From Tilletiopsis washingtonensis (lineage: Eukaryota; Basidiomycota; Exobasidiomycetes; Entylomatales), in contig NW_020312024.1 of the NCBI RefSeq assembly GCF_003144115.1, positions 259,839-323,838 on the forward strand: a DNA stretch of 64,000 nt, given 5' to 3'. This document shows, piece after piece, positions 21,667 through 32,162 of this stretch. A program made the translations under genes and the position numbers. Every line of letters begins with the position of its first letter. The stretch's first letter is position 1. The notes under the pieces were generated by a model that saw nothing but the letters and a program-made list of their open reading frames with translations, ran no database searches and was not told the DNA's origin.

Positions 21667-22298
21667 GCTGCAGTGACTAGCGAGGGAGAGTCGAAGAGAG
21701 GCGCGCAGAGGTGTCGCGGAGAGGGTGCGAGCGATGCGCTGTGGTGGAGGAGAGCGGACGTGCACCGCCCGTCGCGCCGCGGCGCCTGCAGAAGGCGCGC
21801 CAGCGCTGTCGTCATGCAAGCGGCGCCACAGCGGCAACTGCAGCGCCGCGCCTGCTGCGCCGTGCTGGCGACCCTCATGCCTTGTTCCCGCCCTCTCGCA
21901 GCGTGCGTGTTCAGACCTCGAGCTGCCATGCATGTCCAACTTGAGGCTGGAGCACCTTAAGCGACGCAAGTGGCTGTGCGAACGTGCGCTGAAAGGGTGC
22001 TGTTCTGCTGAAGGCCGAGCTGGGCTGCGTCGCAGGGCAGTCGAGGACCGACAGTCAGTCGAGCGACCCAGTAAGAGTGCCACTCATCGACAGACAGACT
22101 GGTGACAGTCCACTCTATGGAGCACAAGCGAGGCGTGGCAGAAGTCATGTCATGAGACGGTATGAGGCGCGGAGCAGCGCGAAGGCGAGGCATACAAGGA
22201 TACAGGAGAAAGGGAAGAGAAGGCGGTCCAGGTGCAGAGCAGTGAGCCTCGGCGAGTAGCAAAGTAGTCAGAGGGCCGACGCAGGCGAGTCATGGCGC
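21667..22298. other. Tandem intergenic region upstream of the BAG gene
   Basis: 632 bp between the GMC oxidoreductase stop and the BAG start, both minus strand. No gene is seen. Confidence 0.65.
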
Positions 22299-24298
22299 TC
22301 AAAGGCGCGACGACTGGGCCACGGGTGCGCCGTTGCCGATGCTGGTGTGGCGCGTGGCGTCGTCGTTGACGGCGACCTTGCCGCGGATGATGTCGGCCGT
22401 CTTCTCGGCGATGGCGATGATCGTCGCCGTCGGGTGGCAGGCAATCTGCTGCGGCATGATGCTGGCATCGCACACACGCAGGTTCTTGACGCCGCGCACG
22501 CGCAGCTGCAGGTCCAGCACGGCCTTGTCGTCGACGCCCATGCGCAGCGAGCCGACGGGGTGGTAGAGCGTGAAGGAGTTCTTGTGCATCCAGCGGATGA
22601 CTGAGGAGAGGTGTTAGCATCGCATCCAGTGCGGGGAGACAAGGGAGACTCACTCTGCTCGTCGGTGATGGCCTTGTAGTTGGAGCTAGACACGGGCCAG
22701 TAGAACGAGTCCTCGTCGTCGTTGACGTAGCTGCGGTCGACGTACGGGTCAAAGGCGGCGTTGTGGAAGATCTCAAGGCCCTTGCGCACGCCGGCGATGA
22801 GCACGCGCCGGTCGTTGGGCTCGGTCCAGTAGTTGTGGCGGATGACGGCCTTGTCGAAGACGCTGTTCGAGCGCAGCGTCACCGAGCCCTTCGAGAGCGG
22901 CCGCAGGCCGATGACGGCAATGCTGATCGTGCCCGGGTGGCCCGCCGGCGTCGTCGTGGCGCCGTGGTCGCGGAAGCAGAGCGGCGTGTGGATGAACTCA
23001 ATGTCCGGCCCGAAGCCGAGCGAGCCGTGGTCCTCGACCTTGGAGTCGAAGTCGGCCATGCGCGCGAACGCCGCGGCCTCGCCGACGTTGGTCGTCATCG
23101 GGCCGCCGCCCGTGGCGAGCCAGCGGATGAGCGCCGGCAGCGACTTGAGGTCGCTCGTGAGGTAGTCGAGCGAGTGCGCCGAGCTGCTCGTGCGGCCGTA
23201 GAGGCCGCTCGTGCAGACGTGGTCGTACAGGTTCTTGCCGACGTCGGGCATGTCCTTGACGAGCGGGATGTTGTGCTTCTTCAGCTCCTCGGCGGGGCCG
23301 AGGCCGGAGAGCAGCATCGTCTGCGGGCTGTTGTACGCGCCGCCGCAGAGGATGACCTCCTTGTTGGCGTAGACGCGGTGGCGCGGGCCGTCGCGCTTGA
23401 GCTGGAACTCGGCGCCCGTGGCGACGGGCTCGGCGCCCTCGAGGAGGATGCGCGTGACGTGCGCGTTGATGGCGATGGTGAGGTTGCTGCGCGACGTGAC
23501 GCTGGCGGGCAGGTAGGCGGTGAAGGCCGACGAGCGCTGGCCCTTCTGGTCGATGAACGTCTGGAAGCGCGTCGCGCCGATGGGGTGCTTGCCGTCGTTG
23601 ACGTCGGGATTGGCCGGCACGCCGCTGGCGTCGCAGGCGTCGATGAAGGCCTCGCCCGGCTTGGAGAGCCACGAGTAGCCAACCTGCCACGTGCCGTCGC
23701 CGTCGAGGGAGTGGTGCGAGAGGTCGATCGTCGGACGTTCTGGCCGCATTGTGAAGAGCTGTGAGCGCTTGAAGTACGGCCTGAGGGATGCGTCGCCCCA
23801 GCCCGTGCAGCCGTAGCGCTCCTCCCACTCATTGAGATCCGACGGCGGGCAGCGCTGGTACATCTGTGGCGGAGTCAGCGCGAGTGCTGGTGGCGGGTCT
23901 CGCGCGCTGCACCCACCATGGCGTTCATGGAGCTGGAGCCGCCGAGCATCTTGCCGCGCGGCAGCTGCATGCGGCGGCCGCCGACCTCGGGCTCCTCCTC
24001 GGTCTCGTAGTCCCAGTCGTTGGCGCCCTTGAAGAGCTTGCCGAACGCGGCGGGCACCTTTGTCTCGATGATGCCCGACGGGTCGCCGCCGGCCTCGAGC
24101 ACGCAGACGCTGACGTTGGCATCCTCGCTGAGGCGCGACGCCAGCACGGAGCCGGCAGTGCCGCCGCCGATGATGACTGTGGGAGTGTGAGTGGGTGCGA
24201 GGGCAGGCGGCGCAGATCGACGCACCGTAGTCGTAGTGCTTGTCCGCGTACTTGCGCGGGTCCGAGAGGAAGGGCGACGAGCCGAAGCCGAAGACCAT
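22299..24298 (-). CDS. GMC-family FAD oxidoreductase (choline dehydrogenase / aryl-alcohol oxidase type, AA3)
   Basis: Exons 24298-24226, 24176-23917, 23863-22654 and 22600-22299 give 614 residues. These enzymes oxidise alcohols or sugars with FAD. Motifs in order: the ADP-binding fold YVIIGGGTAGSVLASRLSED with the ribose Glu in VCVLEAGG; the GMC signature RGKMLGGSSSMNAM; the second signature region EVILCGGAYNSPQTMLLSGL; and a C-terminal catalytic pair, LYHPVGSLRMG and CHPTATIIAIAE, both His retained. No signal peptide is visible (starts MVFGFGSSPFLSDPRKY), so a cytosolic or peroxisomal place is more likely than secretion. The C-terminus SSRL does not fully match the classical PTS1 SKL but resembles weak variants. 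The substrate cannot be told. Confidence 0.92.
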
Positions 24299-26463
24299 GG
24301 TGGGCAGAGTGATGGGTGTGTGAGGGTGGTGGTGGTGGGGTGGGAGAGCGGGAAGGCGAGCACTGGGTGCGCCTTATGACCGTGGGCGGTGTGAGAGGTG
24401 ACAGGCGCAGGCGCAGCCTGAGCGGGGCAACCACGCCCGAGTGCGGGGTAAGCGCCCGTGCGCGCCAATGCGCACACTGCTCGCGTGCCCGACCTGCCCA
24501 TCTTCCGCCGCCGCCGGCCGAGGGCAAGACCCGTGCGCAGCGCTAGGCCGGGCACCAGCGCAGTCTCGCGCCAGCCGGAAGACGAGGCAGCGCTGGCCGG
24601 CGAGCGGAGACGGCGCCAACATGCACCATGCGCCTCGGCGATGGAGCTCAGACGCAGCAGCGTGCGACGCTCTCGCGGGCGGCATCTCGGCCTGCGCCGT
24701 CGTCGACCGGCAAAGGATCCGGCTCGCGCGCTGGCTGGCTCGGCCATGCGCAGACCGGCTGTGCAGCGCAGCCGCGCTGCTGCTGGTCGTGCGCCGCCGC
24801 CTCGTCGCCCGCACCTCACCTCCCTCCACCGCAGGGGCCCCGCATTCCCCAGGCGATGATTGCGCAGACAGATGAGCGGCAGTGGGGTGATCTGAGGTGC
24901 GCTGCATGGATGGCAGAGTCGAGCGAGAGGCGGGAGCGGCGGCTCCAACAGCTGCAAACGATGGCGCTCTGCTGTGCTGTCGCCGAGGCCGAGGCGCCGC
25001 GTCAACGCCACGCGCTGCGTCCGCAGCCCAGCCACAGCCGACGGCATGGATCCTCGCAGCGCACGTCAGGCGCTCGCAGCGGCTCAGCGAGGCACAATCT
25101 GGCGATGCCGATTCTGTGGCCAAAAGCTCGCCTCATCCAGGCGGAGCCAGTTCGAGAGCAAAGAGCGGTGGTGGTGGCGCCAGGGCACGGGACTCGGGCT
25201 GGGCGGCTTTACACTCCCGATGCCCGATGTCCGTGCCGTGCGAGAGATGCCGCCCGCCCGGCGACCTTTGCTGCGCCTGCGTTGGATCTCCTTATCCTCC
25301 ATCGACCGTCAAAATACATCCATCGCTCTTGCAAGACGTCGGAGAGGCAGTCAAGATGGAGCGCGAGGCATGGAGCAAGTGAAGCATGGCTCAGAACAGT
25401 GCTGCGAGGGCTGGCTTTGCTTCTCGCTGCGCAGGGGCGCGGCGCACGTGCAGGCACACGCCTGTGCCCCTGACGGCGCGTCGATGAGCCGTGTTGCTCG
25501 GCAACGCGCGCCGCCGCCCGTCGTTGTCCAAATCGGGACGGCCGCAGCACCGCAGCGACGCTCAAGAGATGAAGCGTGCGGGCGGCGGCCAGCACGAGCA
25601 CGAAGCGGCGTGCAAGCTCAGGCGGCAGCACACAGCCACAGCGCTCGCTGGCATCGAGAGCTGCGCGCTGCTGGCGCTCCCCTCTCGGCACCGGCGACGG
25701 CATTGAGGGCGGCACGCCACATTGAGCTCTTTGACGCAGATGGGCTGTGCGCTCTGGGTGCTGTGTGCTGCTGCTGCTGCGCTGGCACCCTTCGAGCGGC
25801 TTGCGCTCCTCTGCTCTGCTGCCCGGTGCCGAGTCGAGTGCTCCAGCGTTGAGGCGGCGGCGGAAGGGAAGGGCAAAGCCGTGCGCAGCGTGAAGAGAGG
25901 CACAAAGGAGGCCGGCGCTCAGTCTTCGCTGCCGCAGCAGCAGAGCGGCAGCGGCAGACCTACTTAAGGCCCTGACCGCAGCCGAGCATCCTTCCTCCCG
26001 TCCCCCACCCCCCTCACCCTTCCCGCCCCGTCCTTTGCCCGCACCCATCCCAAGCATCGCGCCGCCCGGCCCTGCCACGACTCCCGTCGTGTGTGGACGT
26101 GCAGCCGCACTTCTTGTCTGTGAGTACAAGCGCACCGGGTCTCAGCGTCGCCGTCTCGTCGCTGCTGCTGCATGCACCGCACGGGCCCCGTCTGTGCCCT
26201 CTGCCATTCGTCTCTGCAGCATCGCTGACACGCCCCTCACACGCCCACAGTCTTCCGTCTCGATCCCCTTCCCATCCCATCTACGCCCATCGACGGCGCT
26301 TCTCTCGCCGACGGCGCATCTTCTGTCCATAGTCCAGCGTCACGTTCATCTCCGTGAGTGTCTGCAAAGCGCGGCAGCGACGTCGAAGCGCCGCAAACGC
26401 TCACGCCCTCGTGCTCAGGTCTCGTTCTCGACCTTCTCTCCGCCGCCAACGCCGCATCTCACC
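24299..26463. other. 2.2-kb divergent region without a recognised gene
   Basis: Between the GMC oxidoreductase (-) and the F-box-like gene A (+). Many open frames exist on both strands, but none has a recognisable motif or a coherent splice pattern. A CACGTG palindrome lies at 25445-25450. The last 430 bp keep a frame open into gene A, and an upstream start in that frame cannot be excluded. Confidence 0.6.
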
Positions 26464-29400
26464 ATGCGTCGCGGCTTCCTCGTCTCGACGCCGCGCCGCG
26501 AAGCCGCTCCTTCTGCGGCCGCGGCTCCAGCAGGCCCCAGCTCGCCTGCAACTGGCGCAGCTTCGGCGGCTGCGGCCTCTTCGACCGCCGGCGGCAGCGG
26601 CACGCAGCCGTTCGTCCTGCGTCGCGGCTTCCTCGTGCCTGAGTCTCGCGCTGGCGCCGGCCCGACGCCTGCGGCAGCTCGTACTGGCGCAGCATCGGCT
26701 AGCGCAGCGGGCCCGACCCAAGCCTCCGCCAGCTCAGCCTCGAGCACGGCGCCGCGTTCAGGCGCGACCCAGAGTGCGCCGCCCGTCATTCCCTTTGCGA
26801 TCGCCGAGGGTCTGAGCCTCGAGCCCGCTGCTGTGCTGTCACGCTTCAAGAACCGCGTGCGCGCGCTCCAAGCACGCTCAACGAGCATGAGCATGGACGA
26901 CTACCCGTGGCCGTCGCCGGTCACCGAGTATCGCCACATCGAAGTGAACGATGTGCACCCGCTCCTGCGGCACATCAACGGCTCCGGTTTCGGGCCCATC
27001 AGAGAGCTGCACATTCCCTTTCCCGAGTCCAAGCGCGTCCTCAAGCTTCGGCCCGAGCTTGCTCACCGTGCCCGGCTCAACGCCGAAGTCGCCGAGGCAA
27101 TGGCCGAGCTTCCCCTGGCGAGGGACCGGCGCGACTATGCCAGGGGCATTGAGGTCATCAACATCGAGCTGTTCAAGGGCGGCTGCGGCATCGTCAATCC
27201 GCCGTGGGCGAAGGAGTTCGGATCGAGCTACATCTGCCCGATCCTGCTGCACTACAACTCTAATCCCGCCGGGCTCGACGGCCCCATGTTCCACGTCGAG
27301 TTCCATGCGCCCAACACCGGCCTCGCCTATGCTCCGAAGCGTCTTGCAGGACCTCCGATCCGCTCGGTGGTGCCGGCTGGCATTGCGATGGTCGATGCGG
27401 ACCCTGCCGACACGAACATCTTCTTCCACCAGATCGTCTACGAAATGCTCGACGCAGCCGGCCTTGACCCGCCGCTGCCGCACCTCTACAGGCCCGATCT
27501 CGTCCATCTCCAGCTGGCGCCCAGGATGTTCAAGCCGATCGTCACCCCTTGGCCGTCGTTCACGTTTGCCTCGAACGACATTGCCACCTCGTGGGCAGCT
27601 GCCGAAGGCTGGCAAGCTGCGTCTGGCTCGTACTCGCCGGGAAAGGACTATGAGCCTGGATGGTGGGCTGCGGACGAGTCGAGCGAGCATCGCTACCAGA
27701 CCGAGCTCTACTTCGCCTCGCTCTTCTCGCCTGCAGCGGCGCGAGACGCTCTTCACCGCCTAGGGCTCAACCCAGCGAAGAAGGCAGTCTATTTTCGTTG
27801 GCACTGCCTTTGTCTACTCGTCGAGGGCGCGACGCGGCTTCGTTCGGACGGCTTTCTGGAAGCGGCTCTGCCCTTGCGTCTGCCTAGCACCAAGCTCGAT
27901 GACCCGTGCGGTCTCACCGTCGAGAGCGAGTCGTCTGTCTGGGTGCCGCTCTTCACGGCTCATGCTCGTCGAGGCATGCTGAGCTCGGGGCCGTCCGTTT
28001 CGCAGCGTCTGTTTCACATGCACACCGTCGTCCTTTCCAGCATCCTGTCCACCGGCTTCTATCCTCCGACGCACGGCGAGCAGGAAGTGTTTCTGCGCCG
28101 AGAGCCTGATGCCGAGAGTGCCTCGCCGCTGTCCGGTCCTCCCAAGAATGAGACGACACACGTCCACACCGTACGACCTGCGCGCGCCGGCAAGCCTGCC
28201 GTGAAGCTCGTCGGACGCAGCGACGACCGCCTTCTCATCACCAGCGCCGACGCCGAGTTCGAGGGCCCTTATCTCGGCCACGGACGTGCTGCGGTGCGTC
28301 GATTCTCCCTCGCCGTGGCAGACGCCGCCAAGATCCAGGCCCTTCTTCGTCTGCCGGCCTACCGCCGCCTGATCAGCAGCGAGCAGCGCGCCAGAGACAT
28401 CACGCTCCTCTCCATCCTCGATGCCTCGATCCGAATCGTCCAGGATCCCGTCTCTTCCTTCTTTCCTCTGTCTCAGTTCGAGGCCTTGCGCAAGCATGCT
28501 CGTGAAGGGCTGGCGTCGGACGCCGCGAACGGCATCGACCCAGCCACACGTTACAAGAAGACCGACGCCCCTGAGGCACAGAGCGACGGCGTGTCTCCGC
28601 CCGGTCCGACACGTGCGGCTTCTTCCTCTCACGACGTCGACGATCAGACGGCGTCTTCCGCTCCGGCAGCCCCTGCACTGCCGGAGGAGAAAGTAGCCGA
28701 TCCTCACGCCAGCGCCAGTGATGCCGCTCTCGTCGATGTCCGCAGCGTCGCCGCCGACAGCGGCGCTGCTGCCGCCGGCGCTTCCGAGCACGTGCGTACT
28801 CGCCGAGCCTCTGTGCCGGCCTTGCCCTCGCAGGCCCCGCCGCCGTTGGAGGTCGACGCGGCTGCATCCCCGGCCACCTCCGAGCCGCACGGCCTCCCGA
28901 TGCTTGCAGCCGCGCCTCCTCCTGGTGATGAAGCATACATCGAGCTCACCCGTGAGTTCGAGAGGCAAGACGGCTCTGCTCACTGCTGACTCTACGTCCA
29001 CCAGCCGACTTCCTGCGGGCTGCTGCTGAGGCGTTGGGCCCAGCGCTATCCTCTGCAATGGATCTCACCAGCGCTATGCAAGTCGCTCCAGCACGTCCTG
29101 CGCTCCGTGAGTCTTGCTCAGTCCCGGCGCCGGCGGCCGCTGACACACGCGTGCCAGAACATCAAATCGCGGCCAGTCCTGGCAAGCTGTCAGCCCGGCT
29201 CTGGCGCAAGTTGCCAGCCGAGATCAAGGTACGCCTTGTGCAGGCGCGAGCAGGCTAACTGATTCAGCTGACACCAAGAAAGGTTCTCATCCTAGAGCAC
29301 TGGCTCGACACTCCGCCCGAGCCTCGCGTTTTCAGGAAGAGCGAGGCTCGCCGCCGCGCACTGCTGCTGGCGCAAGTTGGCAACAAAGCTGTGAGACGTG

Positions 29401-30975
29401 CTGAGTTCGATCGCACATGTGAAAGCTCCTCTCACCTGCCGCTTCTTCAGCTCCTCGCGCTTGCGCGTCAGCGTCTGTGGAGCCGACCGGACATTGCGTG
29501 GGAAAGAGCGAAGAAGGGCGCCAGAGGCTCTGCGCTCAGGCTGCTGCGAACCCAGGCGCCGCTCGTGAGCAAAGCACCGAGCTCAGGCGCTTTGAGGCTT
29601 CTCGCTGATTGTACCTGTCGCCAGGCGCCGGCTATCATGCCGATCGTCAAGCATCTCAACAGACCCATGCCCAAGGGCGCAGAAGATGACTTGGAGAAAG
29701 TCGAGACGCTCGCACGATCCGTCATGCGCGACTTCCCCGCCCTGCGCACGCTCGCTCTGCAGGTGAGCAGAGTGCATCGGACGTGAGTCGAGGCCGCGCT
29801 GACAGCATTGCAGAGCACGACAAACGACTGGCCCGTCTCGGTATGTGTTGTGGCGCGACGTGTCTGGCATGCTCTGACTGTCGTGCTCTCCTCCAAGCTG
29901 CTGCTCGAGCGTCCAGAGGGAGGCGACGTCACGCGCATGTCTTTCTACGGCTCCCACTTCCGATCTCTCCGACCGCTCCTCCTCAGTACGTGGTGCTTTC
30001 TCGCCACGCGCACTCGCGACTGACTTGGCCCGCAGACTGCAGCTGCAGCTCACCGGAGGGCGACGGCGGCGACACGCCATGCGCGCGCAAGTACCCCTTC
30101 CAGCAGCTGGAAGAGCTCTCCTTGACGGTCTGGGACCTCTGCACGGCCGCCGTCGATGCGATCCTGCACACCCTCACTCCGCTGCTGTTCTGTCCGCCGG
30201 CTCGTCTTCGCTCGGTGATCCTCCGCGTAGCACGCCACGACCGTGAGTCTACTGGCGCAGCCTCTATGATGCCCGCTGACCCTAGGCTGATCGGCACAGG
30301 GTACAATGGCACCTTCGGCGTCGCGTCCGATGACCGTGCCGACTCCTGGCAGCGTCTTCTCTGCTTCGCGCACAAGCAGAACGAGACGCCGTTCCATCTC
30401 TCGGATTTCAGCGGGCAGCGGACGTGCTCGGGTGGTCAGACCAACCCTGGCCCCGTCAGGATCTACGTGACGGACCTCACCGTACGTGTGCTCGCAGCGT
30501 CATTGCACTCTTGCATCCCGCTGACCCCTCCTCTCCTGCTGCACAGGGTGTCGATGAGACGATCTCGCCCGCCAAGACGTCTGCCCGCATGGCGCAGAGC
30601 GAGCAGCGCTCCATCGCGCTCGGACAGCCGTCCGTTTGGTCATTCAGCGAGCACGTCAACGCCACGCTGCCCGACCACGAGGGCGAGCGCATCCTCGCCT
30701 CTCTCTGGGTCCCCGACGGCGATGAGGGTCGCTTCCTTAACGATGCCAGCGAGCTAGACGCGTGGGTCTCGCTCGAGGAGGACCCGGACCGCTGCGAGCA
30801 CCCCGAGGTGGGCCCGGAGCATGATGCATCCCCGCCGGCGTCGGTGCAGGCCGCGTGCGCCGACGGCTGGACCGTGGGCATCCGCTGTGTGCCCACCCTC
30901 GCCGGCCACAGGCGCCACATCACCACGGAGATCACCATCAACTCAACGGTCTGTGCGTGCGGCATGGTGCACTAG
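26464..30975 (+). CDS. Gene A: F-box-like/LRR-like protein with large N-terminal module (RRGFL family)
   Basis: Exons 26464-28951, 29005-29106, 29158-29228, 29283-29390, 29451-29564, 29625-29762, 29814-29840, 29898-29985, 30036-30242, 30300-30481 and 30547-30975 give 1,317 residues, phases consistent. Start chosen at MRRGFL because paralogue B opens the same way; the frame is open back to 26035. Exon 1 (829 residues) holds two RRGFL motifs (2-6 and 53-57), an Ala/Ser spacer, an unrecognised globular region of about 600 residues and an acidic Ala-rich linker. A likely F-box follows near 880-935 (LWRKLPAEIK-VLILEHWL ... RRALLLAQVGNKA-LLALAR). Then come LRR-like strands (LRTLALQ, LEELSLTVW, LRSVILRVAR) and a tail with SEQRSIALGQPSVWSFSEHV. 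If the F-box is real, it would be an SCF substrate adaptor; that role is inference. Confidence 0.75.
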
Positions 30976-32162
30976 CTGCGCCGGCTCCGCCGCGTCAGCC
31001 GCGAGCGAGAGCCGTTCGGTGGCCGCGGGCAGTTCCCGCCGTGCACGTCGTCCCAGGCCCGCTCGCTTTCCGCTGCCGTCTTTGGCGGCGAGCGAGAGCC
31101 GTTCGACAGCGCGCCGCCGTGCACGTCGTCCCAGGCCCGCTCTCTTCCCGTTCCCTGTCTTGTCACGACCGTCTTGTCCCTCTTACCTCACGCGATGCAA
31201 CCCTCTTCACCCTCCGAGAGACTGGGCTCGTCGGACTTGGCGTCCGCTGCGCGAGAGAGCATGTGTTTTGCGGCTGAAGGGCAGCGCACAGGCAGCTCGG
31301 GAGGAGGGCGCTGCCGGAAGCACGAGCGAGCCTTCACGTCTCTCATGACTCTCCCGCGCGGCGCAGATGCCCTTGAGGCCGCGAGCTAGTCATCCTCACT
31401 CACGCACGGCGCCGAATGATGTGGCGACGCATCTCGGCACTGTCGCTGCAGAGTCGGCAGTCGAAGCTCTAGGCAAGGTGCAGCAGGGGTGCACCAGGGC
31501 AACACACGAAGCGCCACCGCTTGCAGGACAGGAGCCAGAGTGCGAGTTTAGTCCAGTCGAGTGCGGACGCAGGGCGAACAAGGCATGCGTCGTCGACTCA
31601 CTCGACTCAACATGATGCTTGCTGCGCGCGCAGCTCTCCAGCAGCATTCAGCTCTTTGTCCTCGCGCTCGCCGCATCCGCGCCGCACGGCTGTCATGGGC
31701 GAATGGGCGTCGAACACAGCAGAGCAGCAGTCTCGGTACTCAGGCACCTCGAAGCGCGAAGAATATACCGTGATCTCTGCTGCCTCGATCCTGCGTGGTT
31801 GCGCTCCCTTGTTGGTGCCCGGCACGAGGGCTGCCGGTCTGGCCACCGAGTCCGCCGAGCGGTTTCTTTGTGCGCGCTCGAGCCCCTTTGTCGGGTTCGA
31901 CTAGCGGGCTCCCCAGGAGCTTGCAGTAGCAGGCTCAGCAGTCAGTCGGCGGCCGCATAGCAGCAGTGGAGCGCCGACTGCGCATCACGAAGAGGAGGCC
32001 CGGGCGCAGCGAGGCGGCGTCCCGTGCGTGCGGCTGAAGATGGCCAACTCTGGCTGGACTGCCGCTTGGTCGAGCGCGAGCTGTAAAGCGGCCCCCATGA
32101 TGAGACCAAGGCTCGTCTTTCCTTCATCACCCCCTCCGCCTCCTCCCACCCCGCAGCCACTC
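30976..32162. other. Intergenic region between paralogues A and B
   Basis: 1.2 kb. It contains an imperfect direct duplication at 31001-31142. Otherwise no gene or remnant of a third paralogue was recognised by eye. Confidence 0.55.
31001..31142 (+). repeat. Imperfect direct duplication just downstream of gene A
   Basis: GCGAGCGAGAGCCGTTCG occurs at 31001 and 31088. GCCGTGCACGTCGTCCCAGG plus CCCGCTC occurs at 31038 and 31116. The unit is about 80-87 bp, with a 9-bp length difference between the copies. Confidence 0.9.

Noticed and set aside
22763-23764. 333-codon open frame antisense to the GMC oxidoreductase
   Set aside because: Shadow frame with an Ala-Arg-Val bias only.
26035-26463. Start of gene A at the first in-frame Met (26035)
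   Set aside because: The upstream 143 codons look like 5' leader sequence, and the paralogue B begins at MRRGFL; kept only as a possibility.
27814-29058. 414-codon open frame antisense to gene A
   Set aside because: Gene A is supported by collinear splicing with gene B; the antisense frame has no motif.
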